Source: BS750m-G69 sp964441235 (lineage in GTDB: Bacteria; Fidelibacterota; UBA2242). Taken from it: 40,874 nucleotides of DNA. Shown piece after piece: positions 24,693 through 33,272 of the stretch (position 1 is its first letter; the number at the start of each line of letters is the position of its first letter). The stretch covers positions 1 to 40,874 of the forward strand of contig CAYTUQ010000032.1 of assembly GCA_964441235.1 (NCBI GenBank). Reading direction: 5' to 3'. Below the pieces are notes generated by a model. That model was not told the DNA's origin, searched no databases, and was given only the letters and a program-made list of their open reading frames with translations. Both the position numbers and the translations under genes were made by a program.

Positions 24693-27080
24693 TTATCGTA
24701 GTTTTGCACTAAGATCACTTTTAAGAATTTCATGAATTGCTAACATCCTCTCATCAACCTCTTCATCTTTTAAAGTCCTATACGACTCCCGAAATACTAA
24801 ATTAAATGTAAGACTTTTTAAGCCTTTGTCAACATTTTTTCTATGATATAGATCATAAAATTTTACTTTTCTCAGTAAGTTGCCACCTTTTTCCACAATT
24901 TTTTGCTTTACCTCCTCCACTGTAATTCTTTCTGGTATTAATATCGAGATATCCCTTTCAATAGCAGGATAAATGGGTAAAGGCTCATATCTTACATCAA
25001 ATTTTGCCTGCTCCAATAGTATTGAAGCATCGGCATCTAAAACATAAATAGGTACCTCAATACCAAATTCAATCTGGAGATATTCCTGATTTAGCTGTCC
25101 TAAATAACAAAATTCTTTTCCATTAATCTCTGCCCTGAAAAGATGCTTAAAATATTTACTCTCATCCCTTCCAAATTTAAGATAGTTGATGCCGAACTGC
25201 TTTGTAATATCCTCTATTACTCCCTTCAACACAAAAACATCACTTTGTCTTGCTTCATAATTCCAGTGTTTATCTTCCAAGGCTCCGGTTGTAAGCAGTG
25301 AAAACTTAAGAATTTCCTTAGCATGAGTTTCAGAAGCAGGATCGAAATGTTGAACAAAACCCAGTTCAAAAATTTGCATATCGCTGTTTTTTCTATTTAT
25401 ATTCCGCTTGGCTGTATATATCAAGCCCGGAACTAGAGATGTCCTTAAATAAGCCATATCCAGACTTAGTGGATTCCGAAGCTTCACTGGTTTTACAGAT
25501 TTAAAAGTAAATTGTGTCTGCTTTTCACTGACAAGAGAATTATTAAAAACCTCGAAGTAACCATAAAAACAAAGAGTTGAACGAAGCTTTTCTATTAAAT
25601 CATATCTGGAATCTACTTCATACGAAGGTTGAATTTGCAGCTTTTTTGCTGAGGGGACTTTATGCATTCCATAAATCCGAATAACCTCTTCTATATAGTC
25701 AACTTCTCTTTCCAGGTCAGGACGCCATGTAGGAGAAATAACTTTAATAATCTCATTATCCATTTTAAGTATCTTGCAACCTAACTTTACAAATTTTTCC
25801 TTAATCCAATCCCTTTCAATTTCAATCCCAATTAACTTATTTATACGTTTAAAACGAACATTCACTTCCGCAGGTGAAATATTCTTAGGGTATTTATCAA
25901 CAATTCCCCTGCATACTTCTCCGCCAGCCAATTCAACAATTAGATCCGTAACTCTATTAATTGCATAAATTACTCCTTCGGGATCAACTCCTCGTTCAAA
26001 TCTATACGACGCCTCCGTTGACAATCCTAAATATTTCGATCCTTTTCTTATCGTTGCAGGTTCAAAATATGCACTCTCAATAAGTATATCTCTTGTTTCA
26101 GTAGCAATTTCAGAATTTACCAATCCCATAATTCCTGCGATAGCAACAGGATGTTTAGCATCACATATCAGCAAAATATCTTCTGAAAGGGTTCTTTTAA
26201 CGGCATCAATAGTCTCGGCAAACTCCCCATTTTCGGCATTTCGAACAACAATTTTCTTTCCCTCTATCTTCTCATAATCAAATGTATGTAATGGTTGACC
26301 TGTTTCCATTAATACAAAATTGGAGGCATCCACTACATTATTAATAGAGCGAATTCCAACACTTTTCAGGTGTTCTACCAGCCATTGAGGCGATGGCCCA
26401 ATTTTGACACCTTTTATAACTCTCGCCGCATATCGAGGACATTCATCAATACTTTTAATTTCAACATCAATATAATCTTCAACAGCTTCTTCCGATTCTT
26501 TAAATCTAATTTTCGGAATTCTTAGTTCTCCGCCAGTCAATATAGAAATTTCTCGTGCAACACCAATGTGAGACGTACAATCAGGGCGGTTTGGAGTGAG
26601 ATCTACGTCAATACTCGTTCCACTCTCCGATAAATACTCGGCTAATTCCATCCCCAAAGGTGCATTTTCATCTAAAACCATAATACCGGTGTGATCACTG
26701 GAAATTCCTAATTCATCTTCGGCACAAATCATCCCCTCAGAACGAACACCTCGTATTCTAACTGGTTTTAATTTCATACCATTAGGCAGAACAGTCCCTA
26801 ATATTGCGAGAGGTACTTTTTGTCCTTTTGCAACATTCGGAGCACCACAAACTACATCCTGTTCTTTTAATCCAGTCGAAACTTTACAAATAGACAACCT
26901 GTCTGCATTTGGATGGGACTGGACATCCAATACCTCAGCAATAATAACTCCATCAATTTTATCAACCGGACTTTTTTGTATTTTAGACTCTAATCCAATA
27001 TAGGTAAGACGTTCTTCCAATTCTTCAGGAGAATAGGGAATATCAATATATTTTTCCAACCATTTTGTATTAACTATCAT
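24693..27080 (-). CDS. pheT: Phenylalanyl-tRNA synthetase beta subunit
   Basis: 795 residues, full length. It has the EMAP-like tRNA-binding domain (VIIAEVLDVQSHPNADRLSI, about 45-65), the B3/B4 editing region (CPRYAARVIKGVKIGPSPQW), the B5 domain, a catalytic-like core (PLSLDMAYLRTSLVPGL) and the C-terminal ferredoxin-fold anticodon-binding domain (YPAIERDISILI). It forms an alpha2-beta2 enzyme with PheS. No Shine-Dalgarno is visible: the six bases before the ATG follow directly on a 12-copy heptamer array. Confidence 0.97.
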   Translation of the reverse strand: MIVNTKWLEKYIDIPYSPEELEERLTYIGLESKIQKSPVDKIDGVIIAEVLDVQSHPNADRLSICKVSTGLKEQDVVCGAPNVAKGQKVPLAILGTVLPNGMKLKPVRIRGVRSEGMICAEDELGISSDHTGIMVLDENAPLGMELAEYLSESGTSIDVDLTPNRPDCTSHIGVAREISILTGGELRIPKIRFKESEEAVEDYIDVEIKSIDECPRYAARVIKGVKIGPSPQWLVEHLKSVGIRSINNVVDASNFVLMETGQPLHTFDYEKIEGKKIVVRNAENGEFAETIDAVKRTLSEDILLICDAKHPVAIAGIMGLVNSEIATETRDILIESAYFEPATIRKGSKYLGLSTEASYRFERGVDPEGVIYAINRVTDLIVELAGGEVCRGIVDKYPKNISPAEVNVRFKRINKLIGIEIERDWIKEKFVKLGCKILKMDNEIIKVISPTWRPDLEREVDYIEEVIRIYGMHKVPSAKKLQIQPSYEVDSRYDLIEKLRSTLCFYGYFEVFNNSLVSEKQTQFTFKSVKPVKLRNPLSLDMAYLRTSLVPGLIYTAKRNINRKNSDMQIFELGFVQHFDPASETHAKEILKFSLLTTGALEDKHWNYEARQSDVFVLKGVIEDITKQFGINYLKFGRDESKYFKHLFRAEINGKEFCYLGQLNQEYLQIEFGIEVPIYVLDADASILLEQAKFDVRYEPLPIYPAIERDISILIPERITVEEVKQKIVEKGGNLLRKVKFYDLYHRKNVDKGLKSLTFNLVFRESYRTLKDEEVDERMLAIHEILKSDLSAKLR

Positions 27081-27086
27081 ATTACC

Positions 27087-27170
27087 ATTGTCTATTGACT
27101 ATTGTATATTGACCATTGACTATTGACCATTGTCTATTGACTGTTGATCATTGATAATCGATAATTGATT
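27087..27170. repeat. 12-copy heptamer tandem repeat between pheS and pheT
   Basis: Plus strand, starting at 27087: ATTGTCT, ATTGACT, ATTGTAT, ATTGACC, ATTGACT, ATTGACC, ATTGTCT, ATTGACT, GTTGATC, ATTGATA, ATCGATA, ATTGATT. The period is exactly seven over 84 bases, with decay toward the pheS side. It occupies nearly all of the gap between the two genes and ends six bases before the pheT ATG. Confidence 0.9.
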
Positions 27171-27187
27171 CATTCGCCCTTCAATTT

Positions 27188-28204
27188 CTAGAATTGTTTC
27201 AGAAAACGAATATCGCCGTCAAAAAACAGTCTTATATCATCAATTCCGTACTTTAACATAGCAATCCGGTCAGGTCCCATTCCAAACGCATATCCGGTGT
27301 ATTTTTCAGGATCAATCCCAACAGATACGAAAACATTGGGATCAACCATCCCACTGCCCAATATTTCCAGCCAGCCAGTATTTTTACATACCCGGCAACC
27401 TGAGCCTCCGCAAATAAAACATGAAATATCAACTTCAGCACTCGGTTCAGTGAATGGGAAATAGCTCGGACGAAATCTTAGTTTGACATTCTTACCAAAA
27501 TAGCGCTTTGCAAATATTTCAAGAGTACCCTTCAACTCGCAAAAAGTAACATTTTCATCTACATACAAACCCTCAATCTGATGAAAAGTACAATAACTGC
27601 GAGCGCTAATCGCCTCATTACGATATACCCTACCAGGTGCAAGAATTCTGATTGGCGGTTTTTGTTTCTCCATCGTCCTGATTTGAATTGGAGAAGTATG
27701 AGTCCGCAATAATATTGAATCATCAATAAAAAAAGTATCCTGCATTTCTCTCGCCGGATGATTCTCAGGGAAATTCAATGCCTGAAAATTGTAATAGTCA
27801 GTTTCCACTTCCGGACCGAATTCTATACCAAATCCCATTTCCCTAAAAATTGAACAGATTTCATTCATTGTTTGAGTAACCGGATGCAAATGTCCTGATT
27901 TTTGAGGCTTTCCTGGCAAAGTAAAGTCAAAGAATTCCTCCTTAGCAGCAACACTTGTTGACCTTTGTTTAAGAGTATTGATAGAATCTTCAGCCTCTTT
28001 CTTCAATAGATTTAATATCTTGCCATATTTCCGTTTCTCTTCAACACTAAGAGAAGCGAATTCACGGAAAAGTGTAGGTATATAGCCCTTTTTCCCTAAA
28101 AATTTAATTCGAATATCTTCGACAGATTGAAAATCTATTTTAACTTGTAAGAGGTCTTTTTTTAATATAGAACGAACCTCTTCGGCACGATCCAAGAGGT
28201 TCAT
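27188..28204 (-). CDS. pheS: Phenylalanyl-tRNA synthetase alpha subunit
   Basis: 338 residues. A coiled-coil N-terminus precedes the class II catalytic core: HPVTQTMNEICSIFREMGFG, motif 2 VYRNEAISARSYCTFHQIEG, and FTEPSAEVDISCF, with motif 3 GMGPDRIAMLKYGIDDIR. A four-cysteine cluster CFICGGSGCRVC lies before GWLEILGSGMVDP, a variant seen in many bacterial PheS and a possible zinc site. Only four bases separate it from rplT. Confidence 0.97.
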   Translation of the reverse strand: MNLLDRAEEVRSILKKDLLQVKIDFQSVEDIRIKFLGKKGYIPTLFREFASLSVEEKRKYGKILNLLKKEAEDSINTLKQRSTSVAAKEEFFDFTLPGKPQKSGHLHPVTQTMNEICSIFREMGFGIEFGPEVETDYYNFQALNFPENHPAREMQDTFFIDDSILLRTHTSPIQIRTMEKQKPPIRILAPGRVYRNEAISARSYCTFHQIEGLYVDENVTFCELKGTLEIFAKRYFGKNVKLRFRPSYFPFTEPSAEVDISCFICGGSGCRVCKNTGWLEILGSGMVDPNVFVSVGIDPEKYTGYAFGMGPDRIAMLKYGIDDIRLFFDGDIRFLKQF

Positions 28205-28208
28205 ATAC

Positions 28209-28556
28209 TTAAGCCTTTGCTATTTTAACTAATTTTGCAAAACCATCAGGGTCTTTAACAGCAATTTCTGCAAGTATTTTACGGTCAAGGTTAACACCAT
28301 TTCCCTTTAGGCCATGAATAAACTTGCTGTATGAAAGACCATGCTGACGAACACCTGCATTTATTCTGGCTATCCAAAGTGCTCTGAAAGTCCTTTTTTT
28401 AGTACGTCTATCTCTATACGCATATTGTAAAGCCTTTTCGACGGCATCTTTTGCATTAACATAAAGTTTACTTCGGGCACCTCTATACCCTTTAGCCATC
28501 TTTAGGATTTTTCTATGTTTTCTATGATGTGCTACTGAACTATTTGCTCTTGGCAT
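28209..28556 (-). CDS. rplT: Ribosomal protein bL20
   Basis: 115 residues, basic. It shows the typical start MPRANSSVAHHRKHRKIL with KGYRGARSKLYVNAK, then YRDRRTKKRTFRALWIARIN and HGLSYSKFIHGL. It binds 23S rRNA early in large-subunit assembly and in many bacteria represses the infC-rpmI-rplT message. AGGAG precedes the ATG. Confidence 0.98.
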   Translation of the reverse strand: MPRANSSVAHHRKHRKILKMAKGYRGARSKLYVNAKDAVEKALQYAYRDRRTKKRTFRALWIARINAGVRQHGLSYSKFIHGLKGNGVNLDRKILAEIAVKDPDGFAKLVKIAKA

Positions 28557-28566
28557 TATTTTGCTC

Positions 28567-28761
28567 CTACGTTAAAATCATTCGCTTTACACGTTTCTCA
28601 TCACTTGCAGCAACTAATCCAGATTGACCTAAATTCCTCTTCCTCTTGGGTGATTTTTTAGTAAGAATATGAGAGAAATTAGCCTTGTTTCTCTTAACCT
28701 TACCAGTTCCGGTCAATTTAAATCTTTTTGCTGCAGATCTTCTGGTTTTCATCTTTGGCAT
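28567..28761 (-). CDS. rpmI: Ribosomal protein bL35
   Basis: 64 residues, very basic: MPKMKTRRSAAKRFKLTGTG, then AHILTKKSPKRKRNL-type core (here SHILTKKSPKRKRNL). It is part of the 50S subunit and lies between infC and rplT in the conserved order. GGAGATAGG precedes the ATG. Confidence 0.98.
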   Translation of the reverse strand: MPKMKTRRSAAKRFKLTGTGKVKRNKANFSHILTKKSPKRKRNLGQSGLVAASDEKRVKRMILT

Positions 28762-28774
28762 AATAACCTATCTC

Positions 28775-29284
28775 CTATTTTGAAGTAAGAAATGATATAA
28801 TAGTTCGTCCCTCATTCATTGGGGCTTTATCAACTTCAGCTACGTCAGAAAGTTCCTCAGTCACTCTTTCGACTAACTTAAACCCATCTTCTTTATGAGC
28901 TAATTCTCTCCCCCGGAACATAAGTGTAATTTTGACTTTATAGCCGCTAGTTAAAAACTCTTTGGCTCTATTGATTTTCATAATCAGATCATGCTCACCA
29001 ATTCGCGGCCGAAATCGAAGTTCCTTTATTTTTATAACATGCTGTTTCTTTTTACTTTCACGATCTTTCATCTGTTGCTGATATTTATATTTACTAAAAT
29101 CCATTATTTTGCAAACCGGAGGATCAGCCTTCGGAGCAATTTCAACAAGATCAAGACCGTGCTCTTCGGCTGTCTTTAGAGCATCACTTGAAGAAACAAT
29201 ACCAATCTGTTTCCCATTTTCATCAATCAATCTTACAGATCGATATGTAATTCTTTCATTAATGCGTAATCTCTTTTCTATAAT
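28775..29284 (-). CDS. infC: Translation initiation factor IF-3, AUU start
   Basis: 169 residues when read from ATT at 29284. The N-domain runs EKRLRINERITYRSVRLIDE, GLDLVEIAPKADPPVCKIMD; the C-domain has IKIKELRFRPRIGEHDLIMK and VKITLMFRGRELAHKE. Starting at the first usual start codon in frame (a TTG at 29230) would remove the conserved RINExI segment, so the real start must be non-canonical. ATT lies five bases after GGGGAG, and its A is the last base of the thrS stop TAA. The next codon, ATA, is the only close alternative. A rare start codon on infC is the known basis of IF-3 autoregulation. Confidence 0.93.
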   Translation of the reverse strand: MIEKRLRINERITYRSVRLIDENGKQIGIVSSSDALKTAEEHGLDLVEIAPKADPPVCKIMDFSKYKYQQQMKDRESKKKQHVIKIKELRFRPRIGEHDLIMKINRAKEFLTSGYKVKITLMFRGRELAHKEDGFKLVERVTEELSDVAEVDKAPMNEGRTIISFLTSK

Positions 29285-31221
29285 TAAATCTCCCCTTTTA
29301 TTCTTATCTCTTCAGTAATGAGTTTTACTGCATCTTTCCAATTAAAAACTCCTTTATCACCAACTTTCCTCCTACGAACCGAAACAGTTTTATTCTCAGA
29401 TTCACGCTCTCCTAAAATGAACATATATGGGATTTTCTGCAACTCCGCTTCACGAATTTTTGCGCCAATCGTATCACTCTTATTATTCAATTCTGCCCTG
29501 ATACCTTTTGAAATAAGAGTATTATAAAAATCTTCCGCAACCTCATTCTGATTAATAGTAATTGGAATTACGGATGCCTGAACCGGAGCTAACCAAACAG
29601 GAAAATCTCCTACAGTATGTTCAATTAAAACTCCAACAAATCTTTCAAGTGATCCCATTATCGCTCTATGAATCATATATGGACGCCGTTTTGATCCATC
29701 ACTGGCAATATATTCCATCTTAAATCGTTCAGGCAGATTAAAATCAAATTGTATCGTAGTGCACTGCCATGACCTATTTAACGCATCACGGATTTTCATG
29801 TCAATTTTCGGACCATAAAAAACACCTCCACCCTCATCAATAGAATATTCAATCCTAAGCTTTTCTAAGGCAGATTTTAAGGAATTTGTAGCCTCTTCCC
29901 ACATTTCAAGCTCACCGACATATTTCTCTTTAGGCCGGGTTGAAACATAAACATCAAATTCCGAAAAACCAAAAGAACTAATAAAATCAAAAGAAAACTG
30001 AACTAATTTTTCTATCTCTGAGTTAAGCTGCTGAGGAGAACAAATAATGTGCGCGTCATCCTGGGTAAAACCTCTGACTCGCATTAATCCATGCAACACA
30101 CCGGATAATTCATAGCGGTAAACAGTTCCAAGTTCTGCATATCGGATTGGCAAATTTTTATAACTTCGAGTCTTTGATTTATATATCATAATGTGGAAAG
30201 GGCAGTTCATAGGTTTAATAAAGTACTCGTCACCTTCAACTTTCATTGAGTTAAACATTGACTCTCGGTAAAATCCTAAATGTCCGCTTGTTTCCCACAA
30301 TTGCGATTTTCCAATATGGGGAGTCTGGACAAGCTGATATCCTCTTTTTAAATGCTCTTTGATCCAATACTCTTTAATTACTTGAAGTAATGTAGTACCC
30401 TTTGGATACCAAAGCACAAGACCGGGTCCCACCTGCTCATTTATCTCAAAAAGTTCTAAACTTTTCCCGATTTTTCTATGATCACGTCTTTTTGCTTCTT
30501 CTAAAAAATTGAGATATTTCTTCAATTCCTTTTTAGAAGGAAAAGAAGTTCCATAGATGCGTGTAAGCATTTTATTCTTAGAATCGCCACGCCAGTAAGC
30601 TCCCGCAACATTCAAGAGCTTAAATGCCTTTATCTTGCCTGTTGATGGAATATGCGGTCCCCTGCAGAGATCAACAAAATCATCTTGAGAATAAACCGAT
30701 AGAGTTTCCCCTTCTTCAATGTCTTTAATTATCTCGACTTTATAATCTTCACCAAGGTCTGAAAATAATTTTATTACCTCATTACGCTTTAATTCTTCCC
30801 TAACAATTGGATAATCTGCCTTTATTATTTCATTCATCCGTTCTTGAATTCCCTTTAGGTCTGCATCTGTCAAAGGAGGTTCTATATCAAAATCATAATA
30901 AAACCTGTCTTCTATCGCCGGACCTATTGTAACCTTTGCATCAGGATATAACTGTTTTACTGCCTGAGCCATTACATGGGAAGTGGAATGTAATAAAATT
31001 TCACGCGATTCAGGTGAATTATAGGTAAGTATTTCTACAGTAGAATCTTCTGTAATTGTAGCGGATAAGTCAACTATTTTACCATTGACCTTTGCGGCAA
31101 GAGCATGATTACTTAGACCTTCACTAATTAATTTTGCGACATCTCCGGCAGACGCACCTTGCTTTAATCCCAAAGTATCGCCGTCTGGCAGTGTTATTGT
31201 AATTTTCTGTATAGGGTCCAA
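29284..31221 (-). CDS. thrS: Threonyl-tRNA synthetase
   Basis: 645 residues: TGS domain (ITITLPDGDTLGLKQGAS), editing domain with HSTSHVMAQAV and the later DLCRGPHIPSTGKIKAF, class II core with the zinc-site cysteine in IKPMNCPFHIMIYK, RYELSGVLHGLMRVRGFTQD (motif 2), and a C-terminal anticodon domain ending in EIRIKGEI. The start is TTG (31219-31221) after AAAAAGGA; an in-frame TAG lies just upstream and no ATG fits. It leads the thrS-infC-rpmI-rplT-pheST operon. The 92-base gap upstream to tRNA-Val is too short for a T-box. Confidence 0.97.
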   Translation of the reverse strand: MDPIQKITITLPDGDTLGLKQGASAGDVAKLISEGLSNHALAAKVNGKIVDLSATITEDSTVEILTYNSPESREILLHSTSHVMAQAVKQLYPDAKVTIGPAIEDRFYYDFDIEPPLTDADLKGIQERMNEIIKADYPIVREELKRNEVIKLFSDLGEDYKVEIIKDIEEGETLSVYSQDDFVDLCRGPHIPSTGKIKAFKLLNVAGAYWRGDSKNKMLTRIYGTSFPSKKELKKYLNFLEEAKRRDHRKIGKSLELFEINEQVGPGLVLWYPKGTTLLQVIKEYWIKEHLKRGYQLVQTPHIGKSQLWETSGHLGFYRESMFNSMKVEGDEYFIKPMNCPFHIMIYKSKTRSYKNLPIRYAELGTVYRYELSGVLHGLMRVRGFTQDDAHIICSPQQLNSEIEKLVQFSFDFISSFGFSEFDVYVSTRPKEKYVGELEMWEEATNSLKSALEKLRIEYSIDEGGGVFYGPKIDMKIRDALNRSWQCTTIQFDFNLPERFKMEYIASDGSKRRPYMIHRAIMGSLERFVGVLIEHTVGDFPVWLAPVQASVIPITINQNEVAEDFYNTLISKGIRAELNNKSDTIGAKIREAELQKIPYMFILGERESENKTVSVRRRKVGDKGVFNWKDAVKLITEEIRIKGEI

Positions 31222-31313
31222 AATCTATATCCTTTTTAGTCTCTTTTAACAACTCAACCTCTATAAAGTCGTACAAATTCACTTGAAGAAATAAAATAAA
31301 TCCTTCAAATGTG

Positions 31314-31387
31314 TGGGCGATACTGGACTTGAACCAGTGACTCCTTGCATGTCAAGCAAGTACTCTAACCACCTGAGCTAATCGCCC
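31314..31387 (-). tRNA. tRNA-Val (GAC)
   Basis: Acceptor stem GGGCGAT/ATCGCCC with discriminator A, D-arm TAGCTCAGGTGGTTAGAG, anticodon stem CTTGC/GCAAG with loop TTGACAT (anticodon GAC), and T-arm CTGGTTCAAGTCCAG. CCA is not encoded; 74 nt. It stands 92 bases upstream of thrS on the same strand. Confidence 0.95.
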
Positions 31388-31573
31388 TCATTAATTATAA
31401 ACAGTTCAAAAATCGGCACTTAATTTAAATAACCATCAGAATACAGGCAAAGGAAAAACTTCAGCGAAAATTTCTCAAAAAAATGTAACTATTACCCCTC
31501 TTTTACTTGTATATTAATAATTTTTTTTATGTGCTGATCTCTCTGTATTAAATTTTTAATTTCCATCTAATTC

Positions 31574-32740
31574 CTACCATCGCTCTTTCCAGCGTATTAA
31601 AATTAATGAATCACCAAGAGCTTCACCTATTGGAACAATCTCCATTGATCCTTTATTAAATTGCAGTATTAGATCAGATTCATCCAACCTCTTATTCGGA
31701 TTGCTCCCTACTTTAGAACTCACTGGACTTCTATCCTTATACAAGATTGCACAATTCGCACCCTTCACAATGAAATCACCAACGTCAAAAGCATATTTAT
31801 TCAAATAGACCTGTTCACCATCCATAGTAATATAATTTCCTGATGACAAAAGTGCCATTTTGCTGTAATAATCAGTAATCTCAAAAAAATTAATTTCCGG
31901 TACTGGAATCTTGTTAAGGTACTTAATTAATGGTTTCCCTGCCAATTCTGCGGCTCGAACAATAAAAGTCTGTAAATTCCCACCTATCCACTCTACAGTT
32001 TGATGCTCTTCCCAACAATTGTTCCAGCTGCCGGTGTTTTCGATATAGGGTATATTCCTAAATGCAAGTAAATAGTCCACAAAACGATTACCACTTCTAC
32101 CCTTTACTATCAATCTAAAAACCTCTTTGGACAATCCGCCATAATCACCCGAAATAACTATATAGCGGCTTTCTACACCGGGAGTAGAAACAAACTGACC
32201 TTGAAATGCTATCTCTGCTTTAAAACACATAGTACCAGGGAAAAAATCATCAACATTTTTTAACGACTTCAGGGAAACAGACCAGCGGTCATTCCATTCG
32301 GGAATCGGTACTTCACAATATTTCACTCTTGCCCATGGTAACAGATTATCAAAATTATTAACATAAACCGTGTCGAGTTTTTCAGGTCCAATTCTATACC
32401 ATCTTATCAAAGGATCAGAATATCCAAAAAATCTCCACGTTTTTATTTTATTATAAGGTAAAGTATCACCTGCAATAGATATTGAATTTATCCGGGAAAT
32501 ATATATTGATGAGAAAAGATCCTCAACTCGTGCTTCAAGAACAAGATATAACCGTACCACATCACCTAATTCCAGTATCTGAGACCCATCCGTTGCAACT
32601 TTTTCATTATTTACCTGACTAACTATGTGAGCATTTCGGAAATTGAGCTGGGCAGAAATATTAAATGAAGAAATAAGAATAAATACAAGAGATCTGACTA
32701 AATATCTATTAATTAATCTATTGTTGAAGAAAATATACAT
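31574..32740 (-). CDS. Secreted protein of unknown function
   Basis: 388 residues. A signal-like segment (LVRSLVFILISSFNISAQ) ends near residue 31, and the mature part starts LNFRNAHIVSQVN. The central region has RNIPYIENTGSWNNCWEEHQ then VEWIGGNLQTFIV, and the C-terminal half reads like beta strands (DVGDFIVKGANCAILYKD). I do not recognise the family. No T9SS tail is visible, and the protein ends in RWKERW. The ATG has no Shine-Dalgarno, so the start could differ by a few codons. It lies between tRNA-Val and the CRISPR array as a single gene; no functional link to Cas is evident. Confidence 0.7.
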   Translation of the reverse strand: MYIFFNNRLINRYLVRSLVFILISSFNISAQLNFRNAHIVSQVNNEKVATDGSQILELGDVVRLYLVLEARVEDLFSSIYISRINSISIAGDTLPYNKIKTWRFFGYSDPLIRWYRIGPEKLDTVYVNNFDNLLPWARVKYCEVPIPEWNDRWSVSLKSLKNVDDFFPGTMCFKAEIAFQGQFVSTPGVESRYIVISGDYGGLSKEVFRLIVKGRSGNRFVDYLLAFRNIPYIENTGSWNNCWEEHQTVEWIGGNLQTFIVRAAELAGKPLIKYLNKIPVPEINFFEITDYYSKMALLSSGNYITMDGEQVYLNKYAFDVGDFIVKGANCAILYKDRSPVSSKVGSNPNKRLDESDLILQFNKGSMEIVPIGEALGDSLILIRWKERW

Positions 32741-32783
32741 AAACTAATATAATATGAAATCATAATTTTTAATAGAAAAATTA

Positions 32784-33149
32784 AATTTGGTTTGTTGACA
32801 AGATTGGGTTTATTAAATTTGATATTGAAATTGACCCTTTAGCAAGTGAGTTGTGGTTTGTTGACAAGATTGGGTTTATTAAATTTATGATAAAGTCGAT
32901 ATGTTTGCTGAATGAGTTGTGGTTTGTTGACAAGATTGGGTTTATTAAATTCCAATTCTGCACATCTAATATATAACCATCGTTGTGGTTTGTTGACAAG
33001 ATTGGGTTTATTAAATTTCCCTCGCGTCGCAATACCACTCATTCTTAGTTGTGGTTTGTTGACAAGATTGGGTTTATTAAATTCTTGCCATATCATTTTC
33101 ATGTCTGCCATTAGTTGTGGTTTGTTGACAAGATTGGGTTTATTAAATT
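32784..33149 (+). CRISPR. Type II-C CRISPR array, six repeats and five spacers
   Basis: Repeats of 36 bp start at 32784, 32850, 32916, 32982, 33048 and 33114; all five spacers are exactly 30 bp. On the plus strand a repeat begins GTTGTGGTTTG, has TTGACAAGATTGGG in the middle and ends TTTATTAAATT. Five copies are identical; the first (32784-32819) differs at three of its first four bases and is the degenerate terminal repeat. The plus strand is the crRNA strand because it pairs with the tracrRNA anti-repeat. The array follows cas2. Spacer targets cannot be told without a search. Confidence 0.97.
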
Positions 33150-33195
33150 AGTTGTTGTGAAAGTACTAATATTTTCAGGCAGTTAATGCAAAACG

Positions 33196-33220
33196 ACAGG
33201 GTAAAAAATGCCCTGTTTTT
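33196..33220 (+). terminator. Terminator at the cas2-side end of the array
   Basis: ACAGGG (33196-33201) and CCCTGT (33211-33216) form a 6-bp stem with a 9-base loop, followed by TTTTT (33216-33220). It lies 47 bases past the last repeat, and its T-run fits plus-strand transcription of the array. The same hairpin could serve the cas operon on the other strand, with fewer T. Confidence 0.65.
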
Positions 33221-33272
33221 GTTAGTAAGGATAGAAATATTTCTAAATTTTTCACTATACTTCATTACTTTA

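Noticed and set aside
31222..31313. T-box or other leader before thrS
   Set aside because: Only 92 bases to tRNA-Val, no T-box sequence and no specifier hairpin seen.
32781..33151. Open frames with repeated peptide (NLINPILSTNHN on minus, CGLLTRLGLLN on plus)
   Set aside because: They are translations of the CRISPR repeats and spacers; 66-bp periodicity keeps the frame open.
33150..33272. tracrRNA between the array and cas2
   Set aside because: No anti-repeat there beyond a short GTTGTG; the real anti-repeat is at 37544-37574.
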